From CAYNND01 sp964398775 (GTDB lineage: Bacteria > Patescibacteriota > Minisyncoccia > Phycocordibacterales > UBA2100): DNA of 31,422 nt. The translations under genes were made by a program, and so were the position numbers. Within the stretch, counting starts at the first letter, position 1. Each line of letters opens with the position of its first letter. Shown one piece after another: positions 7,423 to 15,041 of this stretch. Under the pieces are notes generated by a model that worked only from the letters and a program-made list of their open reading frames with translations, searched no databases and was not told where the DNA came from. The DNA is taken from positions 1 through 31,422 of the forward strand of contig CAYNND010000012.1 in assembly GCA_964398775.1 (NCBI GenBank). Reading direction: 5' to 3'.

Positions 7423-7440
7423 GGGATGATTTACTGGAGC
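7403..7440. promoter_or_regulatory. Inverted repeat over the groESL promoter
   Basis: Perfect 10-bp arms GCTCCAGTAA (7403-7412) and TTACTGGAGC (7431-7440), 18 bases apart. One arm lies inside the -35/-10 spacer and the other just upstream of the -35 of the candidate groESL promoter. The geometry is that of an operator, and it differs from CIRCE in sequence and spacing. Confidence 0.55.
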
Positions 7441-7551
7441 GGAAAGACTGTGGAGTAATCTCCTCACGGTCTTTCCGCGACGTGCAGATTTGCCTGAAGC
7501 ATCTGCCTGGAGCGAGAAAGTTGTGAGGTATTCCTCCCAGTATGCACACGC
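7440..7551. ncRNA. Structured non-coding stretch upstream of groES
   Basis: No coding frame is evident, but there are several nested pairings: GGAAAGAC/GTCTTTCC (7441-7448 with 7469-7476) enclosing GAG/CTC; GCAGAT/ATCTGC (7484-7489 with 7501-7506); GAGG/CCTC (7525-7528 with 7533-7536) inside CTGG/CCAG (7507-7510 with 7537-7540). GTGCA/TGCAC (7482-7486 with 7543-7547) is an alternative outer helix that competes with the GCAGAT pairing. One pair in the first stem is G-U on a plus-strand RNA but A-C on a minus-strand RNA, which slightly favours plus. It matches no RNA family I recognise and could be a small RNA or merely a palindrome-rich spacer. Confidence 0.3.
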
Positions 7552-7554
7552 AAT

Positions 7555-7584
7555 AAAAAACTGGCGCCATGAGGTTGACGCCAG
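7555..7584 (-). terminator. Rho-independent terminator of the 55-aa peptide gene
   Basis: On the minus strand CTGGCG and CGCCAG (7584-7579 and 7566-7561) enclose a 12-base loop and are followed directly by TTTTTT. It lies 38 bases after the stop of the small peptide gene and separates it from groESL. Confidence 0.8.
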
Positions 7585-7622
7585 CTCGAGCGCGATGCGC
7601 TCATCGGTTCTTCAAGGCACTG

Positions 7623-7790
7623 TCATTTCATGACCGTATCCCACGCGTTCTTGATGCCTTTCACGGCAGCAGTGCCAGTTGCAGCCCAGTCATGGGCGAT
7701 AGCAGCCGGAAACCATGCAGATGAAGTCATCGCAAGTCCGATGAGGACGATGCATGAAATGAAGAAACCTTCCGGTGACCTGAGACGCAT
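7623..7790 (-). CDS. Small exported or membrane peptide (55 aa)
   Basis: A 55-residue product beginning MRLRSPEGFF. Residues 1-8 are basic and residues 9-30 are hydrophobic (ISCIVLIGLAMTSSAWFPAAIA), like a signal peptide or single membrane anchor with a possible cleavage site after AIA. The remaining about 25 residues (HDWAATGTAAVKGIKNAWDTVMK) look like a short amphipathic helix. The ATG at 7790 is chosen over an upstream in-frame start because GAGGGG lies 8 bases before it, one of the only good Shine-Dalgarno sequences in the window. It is a single-gene unit with its own terminator. I do not recognise the family; a role as a secreted or membrane-active peptide is speculation. Confidence 0.6.
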   Translation of the reverse strand: MRLRSPEGFFISCIVLIGLAMTSSAWFPAAIAHDWAATGTAAVKGIKNAWDTVMK

Positions 7791-7922
7791 CTCGGCTACC
7801 CCTCTTTTGGATGAACCACCCACCCCCAAAGATGGCGTGAGTGTCGAAATCCTGCTGCAGAGCTTCACCTTTTGCAAGCGCCGGTATGGTATCTAGAGAA
7901 GAATATATGCAAAGGAAGATAT

Positions 7923-7951
7923 TTGCATTCCATTTCACACTCTGCTACAGT
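7923..7951 (+). promoter_or_regulatory. Promoter of secG
   Basis: TTGCAT (7923-7928) and TACAGT (7946-7951) are separated by exactly 17 bases, with the secG ATG 8 bases after the -10. The message would be leaderless or nearly so. Confidence 0.6.
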
Positions 7952-7959
7952 ATCGACTA

Positions 7960-8193
7960 ATGAACGTGATAGGAGGTTTGCTTCCGTACATCCAGATAAT
8001 CCTTTCTCTAGCTCTCATCGCCGCTATTCTCTTGCAGAAGACCGGCTCGAGCTTGGGAGGTGCATTTGGCGCTGATAACTTCAGCTCAGGATTCCACACT
8101 CGCCGTGGCGCAGAGAAAGTACTCTTTCAGGCAACAATCGTACTTGCAGTACTCTTCGCACTCACCGCACTCGTGGGTCTCATGATGCGATAA
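7960..8193 (+). CDS. secG: Preprotein translocase subunit SecG
   Basis: A 77-residue inner-membrane component of the SecYEG channel that assists SecA-driven export. Two membrane helices are visible (about 5-24 and 54-75), joined by the conserved cytoplasmic loop with ILLQKTGSSLGGAFG and a Phe/Gly/Arg-rich segment, which identify SecG clearly. The length is normal for the short Gram-positive/CPR type. It is transcribed alone or together with the solute-binding protein gene that follows 94 bases later. SecA is encoded elsewhere in this window (minus strand). Confidence 0.96.
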   Translation: MNVIGGLLPYIQIILSLALIAAILLQKTGSSLGGAFGADNFSSGFHTRRGAEKVLFQATIVLAVLFALTALVGLMMR

Positions 8194-8251
8194 GCTCGCG
8201 CTCCTAGTTCTTGGTTCGTGCTCTTCCCTTTATGCCGCATGGGCGCGCTCA

Positions 8252-8279
8252 TTGTTGTGTACTACTTTAGCTTTATACA
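8252..8279 (+). promoter_or_regulatory. Candidate promoter of the solute-binding protein gene
   Basis: TTGTTG (8252-8257) and TATACA (8274-8279) with a 16-base spacer; the ATG follows 8 bases after the -10. Confidence 0.45.
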
Positions 8280-8287
8280 AAAAACAT

Positions 8288-10048
8288 ATGGACATACATA
8301 CAGAACCAGTGGACACCACTGCGCCACACCCTATTTCAGCAGAACCAAAAAAAGTACATACTGCACGTGGGTCACTCACAACACTGGGCATCAGTTTTTG
8401 GAAAGCATGTTCGTCATTTGAAAAGCTGATTGCGGGTGCGCTCGCAGCGATTGCACTCGTTTCATTATTCTTGATGGTTCGAGCTGCAAACCATGCCCTC
8501 ACTATAGAAGTACCCGCTCGTGGAGGATCATTTACTGAAGGCATGATTGGTTCACCTCGCTTCGTCAACCCTGTGCTTGCAACTTCTGAAACAGACAGAA
8601 CACTTACCTCGCTCATCTATAGTGGATTAATGCGAGCGACCAGTGATGGAACTATCGTGAACGACCTCGCAGAGTCTTATACCGTTTCAGATGATGGGAA
8701 AACATATACATTTATTCTCAGAGAAGACGCGACATTTCATGACGGCGCACGAGTAACTCCTGAAGACATACTCTTCACTATTGATAAGACTCGAGATCCT
8801 ATCATCAAGAGCCCACGCCGCGCAGAATGGGAAGGTGTCATCGCAGAAGCAGGGACAGATTCACGCACCGTTGTATTTAAACTGGAAAAACCATACGCGC
8901 CGTTTCTCCAAAATACAACACTCGGTATTCTCCCAAAACAACACTGGAAAGATCTCACATCAGAGGAATTTGCATTTAGTAACAAGAATATTGCACCTGT
9001 TGGGAGCGGCCCGTATCAGTTTGTTGCGGTAACCAACAACGACCAAGGGATTCCGTACCACTATGCACTGACAGCTTTTGATGAATATATTCCGCAGCCA
9101 GCATACATCGAGTCTATAGGTATCTCTTTTTTCCACACTGAAGACGATGCACGCGCAGCGTATGAATCAGGAGATATAGATACTATCGGTGGATTCTCTG
9201 CTGAGACGATGCAGGAGATTGCAAAAAATATTGAAGAGAAGAAAGAAAGTACACTTCCTCGTGTCTTTGGTCTTTTCTTAAACCAATCACGCAATACTGC
9301 ACTTGCTGAACTTTCTGTGAGACGCGCACTTGAAGAATCTATAGACAGAAATGCCCTCATCAGTAGTGTCTTTGGTAATCAAGCACTCCCGTTGACTGGC
9401 CCCATCCCACTTCCAGAGGACATGGCAGACACTGCAGATATGGCAAAAGCAGCAACACTCCTTGATGAAGCAGGATGGACTATCAGTGAAGGAAAAACGG
9501 TACGTACAAATAAAGACGGACAAGAGCTCAGTGTAAGTATTGCAACAGCAAACACTCAGGAGCTTAAGCAAGTCGCACAGTACATTTCAGATACATGGAA
9601 GTCACTTGGTGTGAAGGTCAAAGTTGAACTCTTTGAAATGGGTGATTTGAACCAATCAGTGCTCCGCCCTCGCGCATTTGATATCCTTCTCTTTGGAGAA
9701 ATCACAGGGCGTGAACCTGACCTCTATGCATTTTGGCACTCATCACAAAAGAGTGACCCGGGATTGAACCTTGCTCAATATCAAAACAAAAAAGCAGATG
9801 CGATTCTTGAAAAGGCTCGCACCACAAGCGATGCAGCAGTTCGAATCGCAAGCTACAAAGAGTTTGATGCACTACTCAAAGAGGATGTGCCTGCAATATT
9901 CTTGTATGCTCCTCGATATACATACCTACTTCCTTCCCGAGTAACAATGCCCGGCCTTCCTGCAGTTGTTGAACCATACGAGCGCTTCAGTGATATCACG
10001 TCATGGTACGTGGAGACGGAACGGGTGTGGCACATCTTTGCTCAGTAA
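8288..10048 (+). CDS. Membrane-anchored family 5 solute-binding protein (OppA-like)
   Basis: A 586-residue extracytoplasmic binding protein of the peptide/nickel (SBP_bac_5) family. After a cytoplasmic N-terminus of about 45 residues there is a membrane segment (ALAAIALVSLFLMV), and no lipobox Cys follows, so it is held by a signal anchor rather than a lipid. The mature domain opens with the family's GGSFTEGMIGSPRFVNPVL...TLTSLIYSGLMR and continues with YTFILREDATFHDGARVTPEDILFT, both typical. The C-terminal lobe is complete. The ATG at 8288 is used; an earlier TTG is in frame but adds unlikely sequence. No ABC permease or ATPase genes are adjacent, so the transporter partner is unknown. The ligand is probably an oligopeptide (inference). 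Confidence 0.9.
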   Translation: MDIHTEPVDTTAPHPISAEPKKVHTARGSLTTLGISFWKACSSFEKLIAGALAAIALVSLFLMVRAANHALTIEVPARGGSFTEGMIGSPRFVNPVLATSETDRTLTSLIYSGLMRATSDGTIVNDLAESYTVSDDGKTYTFILREDATFHDGARVTPEDILFTIDKTRDPIIKSPRRAEWEGVIAEAGTDSRTVVFKLEKPYAPFLQNTTLGILPKQHWKDLTSEEFAFSNKNIAPVGSGPYQFVAVTNNDQGIPYHYALTAFDEYIPQPAYIESIGISFFHTEDDARAAYESGDIDTIGGFSAETMQEIAKNIEEKKESTLPRVFGLFLNQSRNTALAELSVRRALEESIDRNALISSVFGNQALPLTGPIPLPEDMADTADMAKAATLLDEAGWTISEGKTVRTNKDGQELSVSIATANTQELKQVAQYISDTWKSLGVKVKVELFEMGDLNQSVLRPRAFDILLFGEITGREPDLYAFWHSSQKSDPGLNLAQYQNKKADAILEKARTTSDAAVRIASYKEFDALLKEDVPAIFLYAPRYTYLLPSRVTMPGLPAVVEPYERFSDITSWYVETERVWHIFAQ

Positions 10049-10083
10049 TCATTATTCATTATTAATCTAACTATATACAGTAT

Positions 10084-12048
10084 ATGAACGACACAACACA
10101 AACAGGCTCTTCGGATGGAAACCGCCGACAGCCATGGCGCCCTCGGCGCACCTTTACTTCTGGCGCGCCAGCTCATGGTGGACATCGTCCCGCTGGAGCG
10201 GGTAGTCACGGCGGACACAGCCACGGACCACGCCCACACCACGCACCAGCAGGTGGCGGACGCTCTCACGGCGGACATGGGCGCGGAGGCGGACGACGTA
10301 AAGAAGTAAAAATGGTAAACCACGTTCCCACTCGCCCAGGACGCGATGGAAACGTTATCCCTGAACTTGCACCGCGCACAGTGCGCATCATCCCACTCGG
10401 TGGTGTAGAAGAAATTGGACGAAACATGACCGCGATTGAATATGAAAACGATATTATCGTTGTCGACTGTGGTCTCGCCTTCCCTGAAGATGATACACCT
10501 GGTATTGACTACATCCTCCCAAACACAGGATATCTTGAAGATAACAAAGACCGCATTCGCGGCATGGTTATTACCCATGGTCACCTCGACCACATCGGAG
10601 GTATCCCGTACATCATCACGTCTATTGGAAACCCTGCAATTTATACTCGCCGCCTCACAGCTGCGATGATAAAGAAGCGACATGAGGAGTTCCCGCACCT
10701 TGATCCTATGGATGTTCGTGAGGTTGAGAAGAACACCGTTATGAAAATGGGTAGTCTCACTATTCAGTTCTTCGGTGTTACGCACACAATCCCTGATTCT
10801 ATGGGTGTGGTCATAAAGACACCTGTTGGAAACGTTGTATTGACTGGTGACATCAAACTCACCCATGAAGGTGGTGTAGTCCACGCAGAGGAAGAAGCAG
10901 AGTTTAAAATCTTTGAGAAAGAGCGCCCACTCGTGCTCATGATGGATTCAACCAACTGTGAAATCCCAGGCTGGTCTATTCCTGAGAGCCGAGTCTTTAA
11001 GACATTTGAGGAAATCATCGGAGACAAAACACTCAAGCGCATCTTCATTGGTACGTTTGCATCGCAGCTCGAGCGTGTGATTAAGATTGTTGAGATTGCT
11101 GAACGCAACGGCCGCAAAGTTGTTGTGGACGGTCGCTCAATGAAGACAAACATCCTCATCGCTGAAGAACTTGGCATGCTCAAGGCACAGAAAGGTACAC
11201 TTATCCCAGTTGAGGAAATTGAGAACTACCCACCTGAAAAAGTAGTGGTGCTGGTAACTGGTGCACAGGGAGATGAATACGCTTCACTCATGCGCATGGC
11301 AAACAAGACACACAAATACATCAAACTTCGCACTGACGATACCATCGTGCTTTCATCATCAGTTATTCCTGGAAACGAACGCTCTGTACAGAGACTCAAA
11401 GATAACCTCTCTCGACAAGGTGCATTCCTCGTCACCTATCAGTCATCTGATGTGCACGCATCAGGTCACGGATACCGCGAAGAATACCGGTGGATTCACC
11501 ATCATGTTCGCCCAAAGTTCTTTATCCCGCAGCACGGGTATCACTACAAGCTCCGAAACCACGGTGACTTGATGCGAGAAAGTATCGGCATCGCAAAGGA
11601 AAACATCGTCATTCCTGACAACAGCTCTATTATCGAAATCCGTGATGAGGGTGAGAAGATTGTAAAGCTTGATGTCAAAGCGCCCGCAAATACTCGTGTC
11701 GTTGAAGGACATACTGTTTCTGATATTCAGACCACAGTACTCAGAGACCGAAAGACGCTCGCAACAGATGGTATCTTCGTTGTTGTTGCAACGCTTGACC
11801 AGAAGACAGGACGCCTCCGCAAATCACCTGATATCATCTCTCGAGGGTTCATCTACCTTCGTGAGTCACAGGACTTGCTCCAGCAGACACGTCTCATCAT
11901 CAAGAAGCATGCTGAGCGCATCGCGCAGCGCGCGTACCCAATTGACGCCGAAGCTATCAAGACTGAAGTTGCAGAAGCTGTTGAGCAATTCTTGTTCCAG
12001 CAGACAAACAAGCGACCAATTGTCATTCCTGTTGTCGTCTCGGTCTAG
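10084..12048 (+). CDS. rnj: Ribonuclease J with His/Gly/Arg-rich N-terminal extension
   Basis: A 654-residue metallo-beta-lactamase/beta-CASP ribonuclease that processes and degrades mRNA from the 5' end or internally. Residues 1-75 are an added low-complexity tail, very rich in Gly, His and Arg (repeated HGG/SHGGH units). The catalytic core begins near residue 97 (APRTVRIIPLGGVEEIGRN). The zinc motif HGHLDH is at 165-170, followed by the beta-CASP insert, a second His region SSDVHASGHG, and the C-terminal dimerisation part. The core is full length. The start at 10084 is an ATG within a TATACAGTATATG context with no Shine-Dalgarno. An HD-domain gene follows 42 bases later on the same strand. 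Confidence 0.95.
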   Translation: MNDTTQTGSSDGNRRQPWRPRRTFTSGAPAHGGHRPAGAGSHGGHSHGPRPHHAPAGGGRSHGGHGRGGGRRKEVKMVNHVPTRPGRDGNVIPELAPRTVRIIPLGGVEEIGRNMTAIEYENDIIVVDCGLAFPEDDTPGIDYILPNTGYLEDNKDRIRGMVITHGHLDHIGGIPYIITSIGNPAIYTRRLTAAMIKKRHEEFPHLDPMDVREVEKNTVMKMGSLTIQFFGVTHTIPDSMGVVIKTPVGNVVLTGDIKLTHEGGVVHAEEEAEFKIFEKERPLVLMMDSTNCEIPGWSIPESRVFKTFEEIIGDKTLKRIFIGTFASQLERVIKIVEIAERNGRKVVVDGRSMKTNILIAEELGMLKAQKGTLIPVEEIENYPPEKVVVLVTGAQGDEYASLMRMANKTHKYIKLRTDDTIVLSSSVIPGNERSVQRLKDNLSRQGAFLVTYQSSDVHASGHGYREEYRWIHHHVRPKFFIPQHGYHYKLRNHGDLMRESIGIAKENIVIPDNSSIIEIRDEGEKIVKLDVKAPANTRVVEGHTVSDIQTTVLRDRKTLATDGIFVVVATLDQKTGRLRKSPDIISRGFIYLRESQDLLQQTRLIIKKHAERIAQRAYPIDAEAIKTEVAEAVEQFLFQQTNKRPIVIPVVVSV

Positions 12049-12069
12049 TACATACATAGTCTTAGCGCT

Positions 12070-12097
12070 GCCTCATGATACACTTGTTTCATGAGGC
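12070..12097 (+). promoter_or_regulatory. Promoter and palindrome over the HD-gene start
   Basis: TACACT (12079-12084) lies exactly 6 bases before the ATG at 12091, the leaderless pattern. Perfect 8-bp arms GCCTCATG (12070-12077) and CATGAGGC (12090-12097) flank the -10, and the right arm contains the start codon. This looks like an operator covering the promoter; a hairpin in read-through mRNA is the alternative. Confidence 0.55.
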
Positions 12098-12822
12098 GTA
12101 TCGAAGGAATCGGCGAACGTGCTGCTCCCGACATATCAGAAATAAAACAGCTCTCAGAAGAGCTGTTTGCTGTTATTGAGGCTCAGCATTTGAGTGAGCA
12201 TGATATAACGCGTATCGAGCATGCGTACCACCTCGCTATGCGACTCCACGCGCAACAAGAGGAACGCTCGGATGGTCCATACACACATCACATCTTGCGC
12301 GTGACGTTGCGTGTTGCACGCACACCAGGAGCAACGACTGAATGTATTGTCGCAGCACTGCTCCATGACGCGTATGAAGACCAGCGGGATGCCTTGAGCC
12401 TACTCATGCGAATGAAAGATGGAGAACGCCTTGAAACTGGAAGAATCAAACGTTTTAAAGAACTGTTCGGCGATGAAGTATACGATGTAGTTACATTACT
12501 CACGAAGAAACCTCCTCGATTGGGGCATAAGAAACCAGAATATCGTGATTTTATCTTGAGTCTTGTCACTGACGAGCGCGCACTCTTAGTTAAAGTCTCT
12601 GACTTTCTTGATAATGCACTTGGTATCCTCGACAAACCAGACGATATGCGCGTGCGCCTTGCTCGAAAGTGGGCGCCCGTAGTCCCATTGCTGACTATGG
12701 CTCTCAGAAGCCTCAAGCATGAGCATGGAATCATCGCGCCGCTCGTACGCACATCACTTATCATAGAACTCGAGGAGGCAGACAGACGACTACAGCGCGC
12801 ACTGAAAAAGACTACGAGATGA
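12091..12822 (+). CDS. SpoT-like HD-domain hydrolase
   Basis: A 243-residue stand-alone HD phosphohydrolase resembling the (p)ppGpp hydrolase domain of RelA/SpoT proteins. The pattern is in order: YTHHILRV (His ligand near 66-67), AALLHDAYED (HD at 92-93, ED at 96-97), FGDEVYDVVTLLTK (as in FG.EV..LV..vTK), and VKVSDFLDNALGI (Asp/Asn near 171-175), all typical of that subfamily. No synthetase domain follows, so it would only break down nucleotide alarmones or a related substrate; this function is inferred. It follows RNase J by 42 bases. Its 3' end overlaps the convergent transketolase C-half gene by 11 bases. Confidence 0.82.
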   Translation: MRRIEGIGERAAPDISEIKQLSEELFAVIEAQHLSEHDITRIEHAYHLAMRLHAQQEERSDGPYTHHILRVTLRVARTPGATTECIVAALLHDAYEDQRDALSLLMRMKDGERLETGRIKRFKELFGDEVYDVVTLLTKKPPRLGHKKPEYRDFILSLVTDERALLVKVSDFLDNALGILDKPDDMRVRLARKWAPVVPLLTMALRSLKHEHGIIAPLVRTSLIIELEEADRRLQRALKKTTR

Positions 12823-13798
12823 TTTTTTTCGTTTCCTCAATAATTGAATCAGTATCTAACTTATAGTATTTCCAGAGCTCTGCCATAGTACCTGACTGAC
12901 CGAAGTCATCGTGCACACCGATAAACGCCTGTCGTGTCGGGTGATTGCGTGCGAGTACTTCTGCGACTGCTCCCCCAAGACCACCCGCTATCTGATGCTC
13001 TTCAATAGTAACAACTGCTCCGCACTCTTTAGCAGCAGCAATAACTGCAGCCTCATCAAGTGGCTTGATGGTATGAATATTTAAAACAATAGAACCGATG
13101 CCCTGCTCTTCAAGCTTTTTTGCAGCGAGTAGTGTGTTGTGCACTAGTGTACCTGTCGCAAATAGTGCAACTTTTGGAGATGCTGAGCGCCAGAGCTCTT
13201 GCGCCTTCCCTATTTCAAATGGAGTCTCAGGTGTAGTGATGATTGCCGTCTTCTCACGAGCGAGCCGCAGATACGCTGGAAGTTTGTCATCTTTTGCAAT
13301 TGCAAGTGTCGCAAGTCGTGCTTGGTGAGCGTCACAAGGATAGACCACAGTCATGCGTGGGATGATGCGCATGAGTGCAATATCTTCAATCGCCTGATGT
13401 GTTCCTCCATCGGGACCGACTGATATGCCCGCATGAGAGCCGATGATTTTAACTGGCATACCATTGTATGCCGCAGTGGTGCGAATCTGCTCCCAGTTTC
13501 TCCCGGGACTAAACATGGCGTACGAAGAAATGAAAGAAATCTTACCCATCGCTGCCATACCGGATGCAACCGCTGCAAGGTTTTGTTCTGCAACACCGAT
13601 TTCGACAAAGCGTGTCGGGAATGCGTCACGAAACTTGTGCATCTGGGTACTTTCGGTCAAATCAGCACAGAGTCCGACGATACGCTCATCAGCTTTTGCT
13701 GCCTCAAGCAAACCATCACCGAAACCAATACGCGTTGCGGCAGCATCTGGCTTGTCGGAAAATATTTTTTCATTGAGGCGCAAAGAGGTGTTTAGCAT
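12812..13798 (-). CDS. Transketolase C-terminal subunit
   Basis: A 328-residue half-transketolase, containing the pyrimidine-binding and C-terminal domains. The catalytic Glu lies in EIGVAEQNL (Glu71). Further matches include SSYAMFSPGRNWEQIRTTAAYNGMPVKI, HAGISVGPDGGTHQAIEDIALMRIIPRM and the transketolase C-terminal region with VVTIEEHQIAGGLGGAVAE. Together with the N-half at 14140-15012 it makes the thiamine diphosphate enzyme that moves two-carbon units between sugar phosphates. It is the last gene of the sugar-phosphate cluster and starts 16 bases after the CsaA-like gene. A small palindrome CATAC-A-GTATG overlaps its start codon. Confidence 0.95.
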   Translation of the reverse strand: MLNTSLRLNEKIFSDKPDAAATRIGFGDGLLEAAKADERIVGLCADLTESTQMHKFRDAFPTRFVEIGVAEQNLAAVASGMAAMGKISFISSYAMFSPGRNWEQIRTTAAYNGMPVKIIGSHAGISVGPDGGTHQAIEDIALMRIIPRMTVVYPCDAHQARLATLAIAKDDKLPAYLRLAREKTAIITTPETPFEIGKAQELWRSASPKVALFATGTLVHNTLLAAKKLEEQGIGSIVLNIHTIKPLDEAAVIAAAKECGAVVTIEEHQIAGGLGGAVAEVLARNHPTRQAFIGVHDDFGQSGTMAELWKYYKLDTDSIIEETKKIIS

Positions 13799-13814
13799 AC
13801 TGTATGATTACGTA

Positions 13815-14147
13815 TTAAAAAAGTTTACCACCGAGCGGGACATTTCGTTCGATGGTAGCAAGGACAACATTCCCTTCAGCGTCAGGGAACCCCAGCGTTA
13901 ACACTTCAGACATAAAATGCCCTATTTGTTTCGGAGGAAAATTTACAACAGCCATGACTCGCATACCAACCAAAGACTCTTTTGCATACAGTTTGGTGAT
14001 TTGGGCAGAACTTTTTTTGATTCCAATGGTTGGGCCAAAATCTATCGTCAGTTGATATGCTGGTTTCCGTGCCTCAGGAAAATCATCTGCTGCAACTATT
14101 GTTCCAGCACGAATATCTACTTTTGAAAAATCTTCGTAACTAATCAT
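13815..14147 (-). CDS. CsaA-like tRNA-binding domain protein
   Basis: A 110-residue stand-alone OB-fold protein of the EMAP-II/MetRS C-terminal/CsaA family, which binds tRNA and in CsaA has chaperone-like activity. Diagnostic segments are DFSKVDIRAGTIVAADDFPEARKPAYQLTIDFG, KKSSAQITKLY, GMRVMAVVNFPPKQIGHFMSEVLTLG, and the C-terminal dimer strand VPLGGKLF. The start at 14147 overlaps the stop of the transketolase N-half by 8 bases, so the pair is translationally coupled. Placement between two halves of one enzyme suggests it belongs to the operon for expression reasons; a direct functional link is not shown. Confidence 0.93.
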   Translation of the reverse strand: MISYEDFSKVDIRAGTIVAADDFPEARKPAYQLTIDFGPTIGIKKSSAQITKLYAKESLVGMRVMAVVNFPPKQIGHFMSEVLTLGFPDAEGNVVLATIERNVPLGGKLF

Positions 14148-15012
14148 GATGCGTTGCTTCAACTTGACCTCCCAGCGAGCGCAACGCACGGAGTGCCATG
14201 TCTGCCTGCTCTTTGTTAGGTGGCATGCCATGCCAGTGATAGTCTCGCTCAAACTGTGGCACACCTTTACCCGCAATGGTGTGCGCGATGATGACCGATG
14301 GCTGAGTAATAGTCGACTGCGCTCTGCCAATTGCGTCATGCATCTCACGGAATGAATGCCCATCAGCATCTTGCACATGCCATCCAAATGACTCCCATTT
14401 TTCACGCAATGGCTCAAGCGGCATAATGTCATGTACATACCCATCAATCTGAATACCGTTCCTATCGATGATGACAATGAGGTTATGCAGTCGCTCCTTT
14501 CCGGCAAGCATCGCAGCTTCCCAAATTACACCGCAGTTTAACTCCCCGTCACCAGTCAGGCAGTATATGAACTTTTCACTCAGATGTCCTTTGTCTACCC
14601 TATCTGCAAGCGCCATTCCGACTGACTGTGAGAGACCTGAGCCGAGTGGTCCAGAACTCGCTTCTATCCCAGGAAGCCACTCTCGGTGTGGATGTCCTTG
14701 GAGGCGCGAGCCAAATTTTCTGAGTGTTGCGAGTTCTTCGACTGGGAAATACCCAGCGCGGGCCATGGATGCATACTGCACAGGACAAATGTGACCATTT
14801 GAAAGCACAAGCATGTCGCGGTCTTTCCACGTTGGATTTTTCGGGTCATGCTTCATGACGTGGAAATACAAGAGCGTGAAAATATCAGCCATATCAAGTG
14901 GCCCTGCAGTATGCCCTGACCCAGCTGCAAGGAGCATCTGTATAATATCCTCACGGATAGTGGTTGCCATTTTTGTAAGAAACTGTTCTTTCTCTTGGGT
15001 GAGTAGCTCCAT
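14140..15012 (-). CDS. Transketolase N-terminal subunit
   Basis: A 290-residue half-transketolase with the diphosphate-binding domain. AGSGHTAGPLDMADI (about 30-44) corresponds to the family's GH.GG motif with Thr-Ala in place of the usual Pro-Gly. GDGELNCGVIWEAAMLAG (154-171) with IIDRNG (about 181-186) forms the ThDP/Mg motif. HPH near 107-109 and IAGKGVPQFE near the C-terminus are also typical. The ATG at 15012 is chosen because it gives the normal N-terminus and has a TATACT box exactly 6 bases before it; a GTG at 15042 is in frame but less likely. It is followed by the overlapping CsaA-like gene and the C-half. Confidence 0.95.
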   Translation of the reverse strand: MELLTQEKEQFLTKMATTIREDIIQMLLAAGSGHTAGPLDMADIFTLLYFHVMKHDPKNPTWKDRDMLVLSNGHICPVQYASMARAGYFPVEELATLRKFGSRLQGHPHREWLPGIEASSGPLGSGLSQSVGMALADRVDKGHLSEKFIYCLTGDGELNCGVIWEAAMLAGKERLHNLIVIIDRNGIQIDGYVHDIMPLEPLREKWESFGWHVQDADGHSFREMHDAIGRAQSTITQPSVIIAHTIAGKGVPQFERDYHWHGMPPNKEQADMALRALRSLGGQVEATHHD

Positions 15013-15018
15013 AGAAAC

Positions 15019-15024
15019 AGTATA
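15019..15024 (-). promoter_or_regulatory. Leaderless -10 box of transketolase N-half
   Basis: TATACT on the minus strand with 6 bases (GTTTCT) to the ATG. The preceding CGG is shared with the boxes at 17971 and 20520. Confidence 0.65.
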
Positions 15025-15041
15025 CCGTATATTCAAATGCA

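Noticed and set aside
7310..7440. CIRCE element for groESL
   Set aside because: Neither TTAGCACTC nor its complement with 9-base spacing is present; the inverted repeat here differs in sequence and geometry.
7555..7602. Possible CRISPR-like or tandem repeats among the hairpins at 7400-7600
   Set aside because: The repeats are inverted rather than regularly spaced direct repeats, and no cas gene is present.
8288..10048. Solute-binding protein as a lipoprotein
   Set aside because: No Cys follows the membrane segment, so there is no lipobox; a signal anchor is the simpler reading.
10042..10884. 280-aa minus-strand open frame opposite RNase J
   Set aside because: No family resemblance, and it runs antisense to the clear RNase J coding region, including the low-complexity tail.
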